The notes under the pieces were generated by a model that did not search any database, was not told the origin of the DNA, and saw nothing but the letters and a program-made list of their open reading frames with translations. A stretch of 64,000 nucleotides of DNA from Stenotrophomonas sp. Ste86 (GTDB lineage Bacteria; Pseudomonadota; Gammaproteobacteria; Xanthomonadales; Xanthomonadaceae), in the NCBI RefSeq assembly GCF_024519465.1, contig NZ_JALJRW010000006.1, forward strand, positions 75,445-139,444. Reading direction: 5' to 3'. Every line of letters starts with the position of its first letter. Positions within the stretch are counted from its first letter, which is position 1. The translations under genes were made by a program, and so were the position numbers. Shown here one piece after another: positions 35,736-46,440 of the stretch.

Positions 35736-36299
35736 TCAGCCGCCGACGCTGCTGCGGCCGCTGCTGGTGCTGCCGAAGCCACCGCGGCTGGCCGTGACGG
35801 CACGGTTGGGGGTGGCGTTGACCGGGGCCAGGCCAGCCTTGCCCGCGCCGATGCCACTGGCGGTGTTCAAGCCGCCGCTGCCACCCGGGGCCGGGCGCGC
35901 CCAGCCGTTGGCCTTGTCCTGATAGGCCGGGCTGGCGGCCGGCGCCTGCGCCAGGCCGGCGCCACGGTTGCCGAGCATCTGCGACATGAAAAAGCCCATC
36001 ATCATCGGACCGATGAACGAATGGCCGGTGGAGGTCTTCTGTTCCACGCACTGCTCGGCGCTGTAATCGGCCTGGCAGGCTTCGCGCGAGGCGTACTTGG
36101 GGGCGGCATCGGCCGACTGCTTCTGCGCGTTGGCAAAGGCGGTGCGGCAGCTGGACGGATCGCCGGTGGCCTCGGTACAGGCCTGCACCGAGGTGTACAA
36201 CCCTTCCTGCACCTTGACGGCGTCGTCCTTCTGGCAGGCGGTGAACAGCAGCGGCGCGGCGCTCATCAACAGCAGCGCGGTGGTCCTGGAACGTTTCAT
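35736..36299 (-). CDS. DUF1190 (YgiB-like) lipoprotein
   Basis: 187-aa protein with signal peptide MKRSRTTALLLMSAAPLLFT and a cysteine at 22 in a TAC lipobox. The DUF1190 region has VQEGLYTSVQACTEATGDPS, CRTAFANAQKQSADAAPKY and ASREACQADYSAEQCV. The C-terminus is Gly/Ser-rich (GGFGSTSSGRSSVGG). Forms a pair with the ATP-grasp gene 3 bases downstream. Function unknown. Confidence 0.83.
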   Translation of the reverse strand: MKRSRTTALLLMSAAPLLFTACQKDDAVKVQEGLYTSVQACTEATGDPSSCRTAFANAQKQSADAAPKYASREACQADYSAEQCVEQKTSTGHSFIGPMMMGFFMSQMLGNRGAGLAQAPAASPAYQDKANGWARPAPGGSGGLNTASGIGAGKAGLAPVNATPNRAVTASRGGFGSTSSGRSSVGG

Positions 36300-36444
36300 G
36301 GCGTCATGCCCCCTAATGCGGTTATCCCCTCAATCATGCCTCATCGTCGCGAACAACCAAAACCGGCAAAGCGCGGAAGATGAACGACGTTTCAGCATTC
36401 GCCTGAACCGTCCTGGGCGCCGTCGCTGCGGCAGCGGCGAAGGT

Positions 36445-36467
36445 GGTTGCAAACGCAACCGGAATTT
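36445..36467 (+). promoter_or_regulatory. Small hairpin followed by T-run ahead of ilvD
   Basis: GGTTGC-AAAC-GCAACC, then GGAATTTTT, about 60 bases before the ilvD start. It could be a weak attenuator or part of the promoter region (TTGCAA at 36448 with CAGAAT at 36473 gives a spacing of 19). Confidence 0.25.
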
Positions 36468-36524
36468 TTCGGCAGAATCGAGGCGAAACGCGCCCCCACG
36501 GCCCGCCCGATCCTGCCAGCCACC

Positions 36525-38363
36525 ATGCCTGAATACCGCTCCCGTACGTCCACCGCCGGCCGCAACATGGCCGGGGCCCGCGCCCTGTGGCGCGCCACCG
36601 GCATGACCGATGGCGATTTCCACAAGCCGATCATCGCCATCGCCAACTCGTTCACCCAGTTCGTGCCCGGGCACGTGCACCTCAAGGACCTGGGCCAGCT
36701 GGTGGCCCGCGAGATCGAGCAGGTCGGCGGCGTTGCCAAGGAGTTCAACACCATCGCGGTGGATGACGGCATCGCCATGGGCCATGACGGCATGCTGTAT
36801 TCGCTGCCCAGCCGCGAGATCATCGCCGACTCGGTGGAGTACATGGTCAACGCGCACTGCGCCGATGCGCTGGTGTGCATCTCCAACTGCGACAAGATCA
36901 CCCCGGGCATGTTGATGGCCGCGTTGCGCCTGAACATCCCGGTGGTGTTCGTCTCCGGCGGGCCGATGGAAGCGGGCAAGACGCGGCTGTCCGAGCACAA
37001 ACTGGACCTGGTGGATGCGATGGTGATCGCCGCCGATGAAAGCGCCAGCGATGAGAAGGTGGCCGAATACGAGCGTAGCGCCTGCCCCACCTGCGGCTCC
37101 TGCTCGGGCATGTTCACCGCCAACTCGATGAACTGCCTGACCGAAGCGCTTGGCCTGTCGCTGCCCGGCAACGGCTCGACCCTGGCCACCCATGCCGACC
37201 GCGAGCAGCTGTTCCGCCGCGCCGGGCGCCTGGTCGTGGAGCTGTGCCATCGCTGGTACGGCGGTGAAGACGCCAACGCCCTGCCGCGCACCATCGCCAG
37301 CGTGGCCGCATTCGAGAACGCGATGACCCTGGACATCGCCATGGGCGGTTCGACCAACACCATCCTGCACCTGCTGGCTGCCGCGCAGGAAGCGGAGGTG
37401 GATTTCGACCTGCAGGCCATCGACGCGCTGTCGCGACGCGTGCCACAGTTGTGCAAGGTCGCGCCGAACACCCCGAAATACCACATGGAAGACGTGCACC
37501 GCGCCGGTGGCGTGTACGGCATCCTCGGTGAACTGGCGCGTGGCGGCCTGCTGCATACCGATGTGCCGACCGTGCACAGCCGCACGCTGGCCGAGGCGAT
37601 TGCGCGCTGGGATGTCGCGGTGAGCGAGGATGAAAAGGTGCGCGACTTCTTCCGTGCCGGCCCGGCCGGCATCCCTACCCAGGTGGCTTTCAGCCAGGCC
37701 ACGCGCTGGCCGACGCTGGACGTGGATCGTGAAGAAGGCTGCATCCGCGCGGTTGCCCATGCCTACTCGGCCGAAGGCGGGCTGGCGGTGCTGCGCGGCA
37801 ACCTGGCGCCGGATGGCTGCGTGGTGAAAACGGCCGGCGTGGATGAATCCATCCATGTGTTCGAGGGCAATGCGCGCGTGTTCGAGAGCCAGGACGCGGC
37901 CGTGGCCGGCATCCTCGCCGACACCGTGGTGGCCGGCGACGTGGTGGTGATCCGCTACGAAGGCCCGCGCGGTGGCCCGGGCATGCAGGAGATGCTGTAC
38001 CCCACCAGCTACCTGAAATCCAAGGGCCTGGGCAAGCAATGCGCGCTGCTCACCGACGGCCGTTTTTCCGGCGGCACCTCGGGCCTGTCGATCGGCCATG
38101 CGTCCCCGGAAGCCGCGTCCGGCGGTGTGATCGGTCTGGTCCGCGAAGGCGACCGTATCCGCATCGATATCCCGGCGCGACGCATCGATCTGCTGGTCGA
38201 TGACGCCACGCTGGCCGCGCGCCGCGTCGAGCAGGATGCACTGGGCTGGAAGCCGCGCGAGGCACGCCCGCGCAAGGTCACCGGTGCGTTGAAGGCCTAT
38301 GCGCTGCTGGCCACCAGTGCCGACAAGGGCGCGGTACGCGACCTGTCCAAGCTGGAAGGCTGA
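36525..38363 (+). CDS. ilvD: Dihydroxy-acid dehydratase
   Basis: 612-aa iron-sulfur dehydratase for isoleucine and valine synthesis, very close in length and sequence to E. coli IlvD. Features: [40 protein letters not shown], the cluster cysteine C122 in [29 protein letters not shown] (C193), [19 protein letters not shown] and [18 protein letters not shown] at 36525 gives the conserved [20 protein letters not shown] start. Transcribed alone, divergent from the YgiB-like gene. Confidence 0.97.
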   Translation: MPEYRSRTSTAGRNMAGARALWRATGMTDGDFHKPIIAIANSFTQFVPGHVHLKDLGQLVAREIEQVGGVAKEFNTIAVDDGIAMGHDGMLYSLPSREIIADSVEYMVNAHCADALVCISNCDKITPGMLMAALRLNIPVVFVSGGPMEAGKTRLSEHKLDLVDAMVIAADESASDEKVAEYERSACPTCGSCSGMFTANSMNCLTEALGLSLPGNGSTLATHADREQLFRRAGRLVVELCHRWYGGEDANALPRTIASVAAFENAMTLDIAMGGSTNTILHLLAAAQEAEVDFDLQAIDALSRRVPQLCKVAPNTPKYHMEDVHRAGGVYGILGELARGGLLHTDVPTVHSRTLAEAIARWDVAVSEDEKVRDFFRAGPAGIPTQVAFSQATRWPTLDVDREEGCIRAVAHAYSAEGGLAVLRGNLAPDGCVVKTAGVDESIHVFEGNARVFESQDAAVAGILADTVVAGDVVVIRYEGPRGGPGMQEMLYPTSYLKSKGLGKQCALLTDGRFSGGTSGLSIGHASPEAASGGVIGLVREGDRIRIDIPARRIDLLVDDATLAARRVEQDALGWKPREARPRKVTGALKAYALLATSADKGAVRDLSKLEG

Positions 38364-38367
38364 CGCG

Positions 38368-38448
38368 GTAGCGCCACGCCACGCGTGGCTGGATGCCCGG
38401 CCAACCCCATCCATCTGCGAAATGCAGCCACGCATGGCGTGGCTCTAC
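38368..38448. repeat. Inverted pair of GTAG palindromes (SMAG-like)
   Basis: GTAGCGCCACGCCACGCGTG at 38368 and its inverted partner GCAGCCACGCATGGCGTGGC ending in CTCTAC at 38448. The two face each other across about 30 bases and could form a long hairpin between the ends of convergent ilvD and dinG. Confidence 0.85.
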
Positions 38449-38476
38449 CGGGCGTGCGTGGCGCTGCGATGCCGCG

Positions 38477-40579
38477 TCAGCCGATCACCCGCTTGAACGG
38501 CGGTAGTGAATCGATGATGCGCTTGCCGTAACGGCGGGTGAGCAGGCGCGAGTCGAGGATGATCACCCGGCCGGTGTCGGTCGAGGTACGGATCAGACGG
38601 CCGGAGAACTGGGTCAGCGTGCGCAGCGCGTGCGGGATCGCGATCAGGTTGAACGCATTCAACCCACGGCTTTCGAACCACTCGCTCAAGGTGGAGGTCT
38701 GCGGATCGGTCGGCACCGCGAAGGGCACCTGGGTGATCACCACCGTGGTGCAGGCCTCGCCCGGCAGGTCCAGGCCTTCGCCAAACGAGTTCAGCCCGAA
38801 CAGTACCGAGCCCTCCCCGGCCGCAGTGCGCCGCAGGTGCTCGTCGATCATCTTCTGCTTGGCGCTCTCACCCTGCACGAGCACCCGTTTGCGCTGCGCG
38901 GCCGGCATCAGCTCGGCCACTTTTTCCATCTTCCAGCGCGAGGTGAACAGCACGATGCTGCCCTTGCCCCAGTCCAGCTCCCGCACCAGGTACTTGGCCA
39001 CTTCCTTGGGATGCCCTTCCTTGTCGTCCGGGGTGACCGGGAACGCCGGCACGATCAACTGCGCCTGGTTGGGCAGGTCGAACGGGGAGGACAGCGAGAC
39101 CAGCTCGGCATCTTCGGGAATGCCGTTGTCGATGGCCAGCGACTGGAAATCGCCGCCGCCGGTGAGCGTGGCCGAGGTCATCACCACCGAATCCACTTCA
39201 TCCCACAGCAGCTTGCGCAGCACGTGCGCGGCTGAGATCGGCGAGCCGTGGAGGATGAAATCCCCCTCGCGCGACATCGTCACCCAGCGCGCCATCGGCG
39301 GCTGGCCGTCCTTGTCTTCACGGCGCCAGGCGGTCCACAGGTTGTGCTGCTGCTCGATCATCTCCAGCGCCATGCCGAGGTTGCGCTGCAGGCGCTCGCG
39401 CGCGGCGTCCTCGGGCTTGCCCTTGGCCACCTGCGCCAGCGCGGCATGGGCCCAGTTGAACAGGCTGCGGGTGTCGTCGGCGATGGCCTCGATATCGGCC
39501 ATCCAGATCTCCGGCAGGCGCCCGTTCGGGGCGCGCCACATCGGCTCCTGCGCGGACGGGTCCGGGCGCCAGCTGCGGTCGATCACATCGCGGAACGCCT
39601 TGAGCTGCTTGCTGACCTTGGCAGCGGCCTCGATGGCTTCGTTGGGCAGCAGGTTGCCCAGCTTGTCCTTGTCCACGGCACGGTAGGACGCGGCGATCAG
39701 CACCTGCAGGCGGCCGGTGCGCTTGGCCATCTCATCCAGGGCCAGGCTGGCCGCGCCCTGGTCGATGGCCACGCTGCCGATGTGATGGCCTTCGTCGAGC
39801 ACCAGCAGCATGTCCGAGGGAGCGGCGATCAGCGGCTGGCCGTTGTCGCTCTCACCGATGGACAGCGCCGACAGCAGCAGCGCGTGGTTGGTGACCACGA
39901 TCTGCGCATCGCGCACGGTGTTGCGCGATCGCAGCACCGCGCACTGCGCCGAGTAGGCGCACTTGCGCCCCGCGCACCCGGAGGCCGGCGTAGTGATGCG
40001 CGAGCGCAGCGTGTTGCTGATGGTCTCCGGGGCGTTGTCGAGGTCGCCGTTCCAGCGGCCTTCGAGAAATTCCTTGCTCAGCTTCTGCGCCAGGTCCATT
40101 TCGATCGGGGCCAGCGGCCGGTCGAACAGCGGCTGCTCATCCTCGAACATGCCTTCCTGCGCGCCCTCGCCATGCGCTTCGGCGGCGTTGCGCGTGCACA
40201 GGTAGCGGGTGCGCCCCTTGGCCAGCGCCACGGTCGCCTCGATGCCGGTGGCCTTGAGGAAGTTGGGGATGTCGCGCTCGACCAGCTGCGACTGCAGCGC
40301 CACGGTACCGGTGCTGATCACCAGCTTCTTCTTGGTGGCCAGGGCGATGGGGACGCCAGCGGTCAGGTAGCCCAGCGACTTGCCGACGCCGGTGGGCGCC
40401 TCGACCACGCCCACGCCGCCGCTGTGCGACAACGCACGCGAGACCACGCCGATCATCTGGCTCTGCGAACGCCGGGTACTGAAGCCGGGGGTATTGGCCT
40501 GCAGCTTGGCGTAGGCATCGCGGATGGCGGCCTTCATCTCATCGTTAAGCGCACGCGGGGCTTCAACTTTTTCGGTCAC
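38477..40579 (-). CDS. dinG: ATP-dependent DNA helicase DinG
   Basis: 700-aa XPD-like superfamily 2 helicase, 5'-3' polarity in known members. Walker A is VEAPTGVGKSLGYLT (about residues 59-73). The Fe-S domain has cysteines in RTRYLC and GCAGRKCAYSAQCAV. The DEAH-like box is VLDEGHH. Later motifs: MTSATLTGGGDFQSL, RWKMEKVAELMP, LFGLNSFGEGLDLPGEACTT and SGRLIRTSTDTGRVIILDSR. It acts on recombination and replication intermediates. No LexA box was identified. Confidence 0.94.
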   Translation of the reverse strand: MTEKVEAPRALNDEMKAAIRDAYAKLQANTPGFSTRRSQSQMIGVVSRALSHSGGVGVVEAPTGVGKSLGYLTAGVPIALATKKKLVISTGTVALQSQLVERDIPNFLKATGIEATVALAKGRTRYLCTRNAAEAHGEGAQEGMFEDEQPLFDRPLAPIEMDLAQKLSKEFLEGRWNGDLDNAPETISNTLRSRITTPASGCAGRKCAYSAQCAVLRSRNTVRDAQIVVTNHALLLSALSIGESDNGQPLIAAPSDMLLVLDEGHHIGSVAIDQGAASLALDEMAKRTGRLQVLIAASYRAVDKDKLGNLLPNEAIEAAAKVSKQLKAFRDVIDRSWRPDPSAQEPMWRAPNGRLPEIWMADIEAIADDTRSLFNWAHAALAQVAKGKPEDAARERLQRNLGMALEMIEQQHNLWTAWRREDKDGQPPMARWVTMSREGDFILHGSPISAAHVLRKLLWDEVDSVVMTSATLTGGGDFQSLAIDNGIPEDAELVSLSSPFDLPNQAQLIVPAFPVTPDDKEGHPKEVAKYLVRELDWGKGSIVLFTSRWKMEKVAELMPAAQRKRVLVQGESAKQKMIDEHLRRTAAGEGSVLFGLNSFGEGLDLPGEACTTVVITQVPFAVPTDPQTSTLSEWFESRGLNAFNLIAIPHALRTLTQFSGRLIRTSTDTGRVIILDSRLLTRRYGKRIIDSLPPFKRVIG

Positions 40580-40686
40580 GCCGGGAGCTACCTGCCTGGA
40601 TCACGGCAGGTATTTTCTCACGAGCGGAGGGCAGTGACCGGCACGGATTTCCGCGCCGGTTCAGATCCGGGATGCAGGTCCGAAGT

Positions 40687-41040
40687 TCAGCCGGCGGGGG
40701 TCTGGTTTCGCGTGCGCAGCGCGCGGGTCATCGCCCACACCAGCAACACGATGGCCAGCGCGTCGAACAGGCCCAGCACGAAGTGCGCCCCGCCCAGCCA
40801 CAGCGACAGGTTGCGCACCGAATCGTAATTGCCCTGCTGCACCAGCCACATCGGCACCACGTTGAGCACCAGCCCGGCCACGGCGGTCACCGCCAGCAGC
40901 GCCAGCGCCCACAGCGCCACGCTGCGTACCGCCGTGCGCGGGGTGTCGACCACCCAGACCACCGACACCGCCAGGGCGATCAGGATCGGCAGGCGCGTGG
41001 CGACCATGCCCAGCACGGACATCATCATCTCAAGGTTCAT
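40687..41040 (-). CDS. Small three-helix membrane protein
   Basis: 117-aa membrane protein with three hydrophobic segments (RLPILIALAVSVVWVV; SVALWALALLAVTAVAGLVL; GAHFVLGLFDALAIVLLVWA). The ATG at 41040 (MNLEMMMSVLG) lies 4 bases after the aroE stop, so it is probably co-translated with aroE. No family recognised; an open frame continues upstream into aroE but is not protein-like. Confidence 0.65.
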   Translation of the reverse strand: MNLEMMMSVLGMVATRLPILIALAVSVVWVVDTPRTAVRSVALWALALLAVTAVAGLVLNVVPMWLVQQGNYDSVRNLSLWLGGAHFVLGLFDALAIVLLVWAMTRALRTRNQTPAG

Positions 41041-41044
41041 GCGC

Positions 41045-41890
41045 TCAGTCCTCGCCGGCCAGCGCATTCTCGCCGCGCAGTTCCGCATACACCGCATCGG
41101 TCTGCGGACGCACCGCATGCCACTGCAGGAAGCTCTCGGCGGCCTGTTCAACCAGCATGCCCAGCCCGTCCACCACGTTGCGGCAGCCGGCCGAACGCGC
41201 CCACGCAATGAAGGCGATGGCGGCCTCGCCGTAGTTGAGGTCCACCGCCGTGGTCATGCTGTTGACCAGCCCCAGCGGCAGCTTGAACTCGGCGTCGCGG
41301 TCGCGCCCGGCCGAGGTGGCGTTGATGATCAGTTCGAAGTCGCCCAGCTCGCGGATGTCTTCCCAGTAACGGGTGATCGCCCGGCCCGGCTCGCCCATGG
41401 CGTCGATCAGCGCATCGGCGCGTTCGGGCGTGCGGTTGACCACCACCAGTTCCAGGATCCCGGCATCCAGCAGCGCCGGGGCGACGCTGCGGGCCGACCC
41501 GCCAGCACCGATCAGCAGGGTGCGGCGGCCACGCAGGTCCAGCCCGTGGCGGTCGGTGAGGTCGCGCACCAGGCCGATGCCATCGGTGGTGTCGCCATGC
41601 CAGCGGTCGCCCTTGCGCAGCAGCGTGTTGACCGCACCGGCCCGGCGCGCACGCGAGGTCAGCGTGGTGCACAGCGCGAAGGCGGCTTCTTTGTGCGGCG
41701 CGGTGACGTTGGCGCCTACCCCGCCTTCGGCGGCGAACGCCTCCAGTGCGGCAGCGAAATCCTCCGGGCTGGCCTCGATGGCACGGTAGTCCAGCGCGAT
41801 GCCTTCCTGGTGGCCGAACGCGGCGTGGATCCGCGGCGACTGCGAGTGCGCGATGGGCTGGCCGAATACGGCGTAATGGTCGGCGGTCAT
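41045..41890 (-). CDS. aroE: Shikimate dehydrogenase
   Basis: 281-aa NADPH-dependent enzyme reducing 3-dehydroshikimate in the aromatic amino acid pathway. Features: [20 protein letters not shown] at the N-terminus (substrate serines), [15 protein letters not shown] with the catalytic lysine, [19 protein letters not shown], the cofactor loop [30 protein letters not shown] and NATSAG. Full length. Divergent from the beta-propeller gene. Confidence 0.95.
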   Translation of the reverse strand: MTADHYAVFGQPIAHSQSPRIHAAFGHQEGIALDYRAIEASPEDFAAALEAFAAEGGVGANVTAPHKEAAFALCTTLTSRARRAGAVNTLLRKGDRWHGDTTDGIGLVRDLTDRHGLDLRGRRTLLIGAGGSARSVAPALLDAGILELVVVNRTPERADALIDAMGEPGRAITRYWEDIRELGDFELIINATSAGRDRDAEFKLPLGLVNSMTTAVDLNYGEAAIAFIAWARSAGCRNVVDGLGMLVEQAAESFLQWHAVRPQTDAVYAELRGENALAGED

Positions 41891-41946
41891 GGGTGTGTGT
41901 CTGCTCCGGGCCTAGAATGGAACGCAAACCCCCAACGGACGCGGCT

Positions 41947-42819
41947 ATGCGCACTCCATTGTCACTGCTCGCGCTGTGCGCCAGTTTACTCTCCGCGCCG
42001 CAGGCGATGGCACTTTCCGAATTCGGCATCGAGGGCATGGGCGTGGTCTCGACCAAGGCCAACGAAGCCCAGGCCACGATCTCGCCGGACGGCCAGCGGA
42101 TCGTCTGGACCAGCGACCGCCCCGGCGGCGCCGGTGGCTGGGACCTGTGGCAGGCGGTGCTGCGTGACGGCCGTTGGCAGGACCCGACGCCGCTGGCGCT
42201 CAACACCGGCCGCGATGAGCTCGACCCGTTCTTCAGCCATGACGGCGCCTGGCTGTACTTCGCCTCCAACCGCGACGGCGGGCGCGGCGGTTTCGACCTG
42301 TATGCCGTGATGATCCACGCCGATGGCGGTTTCGGACCGATCATGTCGATGCCGCTGACGGTCAACACCGCCGACGACGAGCGCCGTCCGGCCGTGCGTC
42401 CGGACGGACAGGCGTTGCTGTTCGCCCGCAATGGCACGCACACCCAGGGTGGCTTCGACCTGTACGTGGCGACCGCGCAGGGCCGGGGCTTCAATACGGC
42501 CAAGCCGCTGCCGGCGCCGCTCAACAGCGCGGCCGATGAGCTGGGCGGCGACTGGCTGGGCAACGACGGCGCGCTGGCGATCACCCGGGCCACCGCCAGC
42601 GGATCGCAGGTGTGGCTGGTGGGCTGTGACTACCGCCAGCCGGCCACGCCGCTGACGCTGTCGTTCAACACGGCCGATGGCCAGACCGGGTCGCCGGTGG
42701 TGGACGCCTCCAAGCCGTCGGAAATGACGGTGGCTGGCGTGGCACGCGCACCGCGTGCCGGCGGGCTGGATCTTTATCGGATGAAGACGCCGGCGGCGCC
42801 GGGGACGGCCTGCCGCTGA
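41947..42819 (+). CDS. Exported PD40/TolB-like beta-propeller protein
   Basis: 290-aa protein with signal peptide MRTPLSLLALCASLLSAPQA plus MA, then repeated WD40-like (PD40) blades: ATISPDGQRIVWTSDRPGG, PFFSHDGAWLYFASNRDGG, PAVRPDGQALLFARN and the repeated GGFDLYVAT element. Such propellers bind protein or glycan partners in the periplasm; no enzymatic motif is visible. Start at 41947 sets the signal peptide. Transcribed alone, divergent from aroE. Confidence 0.8.
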   Translation: MRTPLSLLALCASLLSAPQAMALSEFGIEGMGVVSTKANEAQATISPDGQRIVWTSDRPGGAGGWDLWQAVLRDGRWQDPTPLALNTGRDELDPFFSHDGAWLYFASNRDGGRGGFDLYAVMIHADGGFGPIMSMPLTVNTADDERRPAVRPDGQALLFARNGTHTQGGFDLYVATAQGRGFNTAKPLPAPLNSAADELGGDWLGNDGALAITRATASGSQVWLVGCDYRQPATPLTLSFNTADGQTGSPVVDASKPSEMTVAGVARAPRAGGLDLYRMKTPAAPGTACR

Positions 42820-42840
42820 GGGTCTATCGGCGCCGGGGAG

Positions 42841-42953
42841 GCAGCCACGCGTGGCGTGGCTCTACCCCGGCTGGCGGTTGCCCTGCGGAAACGTGGCCTG
42901 GCCTGCCTGTATCAGCCGCAGGAACCCGGTAGAGCCACGCCATGCGTGGCTGC
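42841..42953. repeat. Inverted pair of GTAG palindromes (SMAG-like)
   Basis: GCAGCCACGCGTGGCGTGGC extended to CTCTAC (42841-42865) and GTAGAGCCACGCCATGCGTG extended to GCTGC (42929-42953), arranged tail to tail 63 bases apart, between the convergent propeller and SHOCT-like genes. Confidence 0.85.
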
Positions 42954-42985
42954 TTTTCCCGGCCGCACCGAACGCGCGGGTGCGC

Positions 42986-43258
42986 TCAGCGCGATGCCAA
43001 CAACGCCGCGCGCTGTTGTTCGTACTGCGCTTCGCTGATCTCGCCGTTGTCCTTGCGCTGGTTCAATTCGGCCAACTGCGCCTGCAGTGCCGGTGCCAAC
43101 TGGCTTTCGCGGGCCACGCGGGCGGCGGCCGAGGGCTGCTCCGGCGGCCGCTTGGCGGCGCGCAGCACCCCACGGATGATCAGGCCGATCACCACGGCGA
43201 AGACGGTGACCCCGGTGCCCCAGGTGAGCCACTGCACCCATCCCATCGTCTGCATCAT
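42986..43258 (-). CDS. Small membrane protein with SHOCT-like C-terminus
   Basis: 90-aa protein: one membrane helix (WLTWGTGVTVFAVVIGLIIR) and a C-terminal helix pair LAELNQRKDNGEISEAQYEQ followed by QRAALLAS, the pattern of short C-terminal SHOCT domains. It lies 31 bases downstream of hemB on the same strand. Role unknown. Confidence 0.72.
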   Translation of the reverse strand: MMQTMGWVQWLTWGTGVTVFAVVIGLIIRGVLRAAKRPPEQPSAAARVARESQLAPALQAQLAELNQRKDNGEISEAQYEQQRAALLASR

Positions 43259-43289
43259 TGTCGTCCTGTGTGCGTGTGGGCGCGTATTG

Positions 43290-45237
<1,948 letters not shown>

Positions 45238-45376
45238 CGAGAGCGGGAGTGGCGCCCGGGCGGGCGTGGGCCGGCGGCAGGCCCGCAGCGGCAGCGGTAA
45301 ATTGTACGCCGATGCGCGGCGCTGCCCGGTCGCTGCGACCGATGGTCGCAGCCGGTCGTGTCACCGGCGATCGGGC

Positions 45377-45625
45377 TCAGACGATGCCGCCGCCCAAGCC
45401 CAGGCGCACGATCCCCACCACCACCACGATGCCGTTGAGCACCAGCCCGGCCCAGGCCCGGCCGCGCTTGGTGGGGTGGGTGAACAGGATGCCCAGCGCG
45501 GCGATGACCGCGCCGACTGCCGCGAACGGGATCAGGAACCAGTTGCCCCAGCCCAGCAGCGGGATCAGGGCCAGGATCATCCACAGCAGTGCCAGGATGC
45601 CCCACAACAGACTGATCAACCCCAT
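45377..45625 (-). CDS. Small two- to three-helix membrane protein
   Basis: 82-aa hydrophobic protein. Segments: LLWGILALLWMILALIPLLG, WFLIPFAAVGAVIAALGILF and GLVLNGIVVVVGIVRLG. It resembles DUF4190-type small membrane proteins. The ATG at 45625 has GGAGC about 5 bases upstream. Monocistronic by position; function unknown. Confidence 0.65.
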   Translation of the reverse strand: MGLISLLWGILALLWMILALIPLLGWGNWFLIPFAAVGAVIAALGILFTHPTKRGRAWAGLVLNGIVVVVGIVRLGLGGGIV

Positions 45626-45837
45626 GCCAGGCTCCTTCGATGATATTGGCGTCACCATAGCCTAAAACCGGCGCGTAGCTGACGCGTTCATCGGCGCCTG
45701 CGGCCGGTCGCACGGACCGCGGCACGCCGCTCACCTGGACAGTGCTAGCGTGAAGATCACGACGTTGGCACCGATTCAGTGGTCGCCACCGATGATCGCG
45801 CCACGGGCCGATGGTCCCTACCGAACAGGGGTGATGC

Positions 45838-46296
45838 ATGAACATCCGATCGATTGCCGTACTTGGCGTGCTGCTGGCCCTGGCCGGCTGCGCCAGTACG
45901 TCCAAGGTGATGCTGGGCCAGGCGCGCGCGCCGGTGGATCCGGCCAGCGTCCAGATCTATTCGACCCCGCCGGCCGGCTCGGTCGAGATCGCGCAGCTGG
46001 AATCGGCCAGCGCGGTGGGCTTCGGCACGCAGGGCCAGACCGACGCGGCGGTGATGCGGCTCAAGCGCGAAGCGGCCGCACTGGGCGCCAATGGTGTGAT
46101 CCTGATGGGCGTAGGGTCCAGCGGCTCGCCGGTGGGCATGTCGGTGGGTGCCGGCAGCTTCGGCTCGCACGTGGGCGGCGGTGTAGGCATCGGCATCCCG
46201 ACCACCCAGAAGCGGGCGGCCGGCGTGGCGATCTGGGTGCCCAACCCGGCGCCACCGGCACGCCTGCCGACGCAGACGATCACGCCGCAGCGGTAA
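45838..46296 (+). CDS. Small lipoprotein of unknown function
   Basis: 152-aa predicted lipoprotein: MNIRSIAVLGVLLALAGC lipobox at residue 18. The body contains YSTPPAGSVEIAQLESAS, MRLKREAAALGANGVILMGV, a Gly/Ser-rich stretch and a VAIWVPNP tail. The AALGANGVILM segment is like small YbjQ-type or surface lipoproteins that handle repeated names in E. coli, but the family is not certain. The start at 45838 follows directly after GGGGTG. Confidence 0.7.
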   Translation: MNIRSIAVLGVLLALAGCASTSKVMLGQARAPVDPASVQIYSTPPAGSVEIAQLESASAVGFGTQGQTDAAVMRLKREAAALGANGVILMGVGSSGSPVGMSVGAGSFGSHVGGGVGIGIPTTQKRAAGVAIWVPNPAPPARLPTQTITPQR

Positions 46297-46325
46297 CGGC
46301 AAAACCCGCCGCGGGATCCATTAGG

Positions 46326-46401
46326 GTAGTGCCGGCCGCTGGCCGGCAACCTCGCACATCCTGATGGGCTCATGAGGTTGCCGGCCAACGGCCGGCACCA
46401 C
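46326..46401. repeat. Inverted pair of GTAG palindromes, second subfamily
   Basis: GTAGTGCCGGCCGCTGGCCG at 46326 and the inverted, degenerate partner TTGCCGGCCAACGGCCGGCA ending near 46401. CCGGCC-core subfamily, between convergent lipoprotein and DUF885 genes. Confidence 0.75.
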
Positions 46402-46440
46402 CCGTCCGCGCCCGGAGGATGGGCGCGGACGGCAGACCGG

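Noticed and set aside
36330-38435. Leftward open frame (701 aa) opposite ilvD
   Set aside because: ilvD on the plus strand matches the E. coli enzyme along its full length; the antisense frame is low-complexity.
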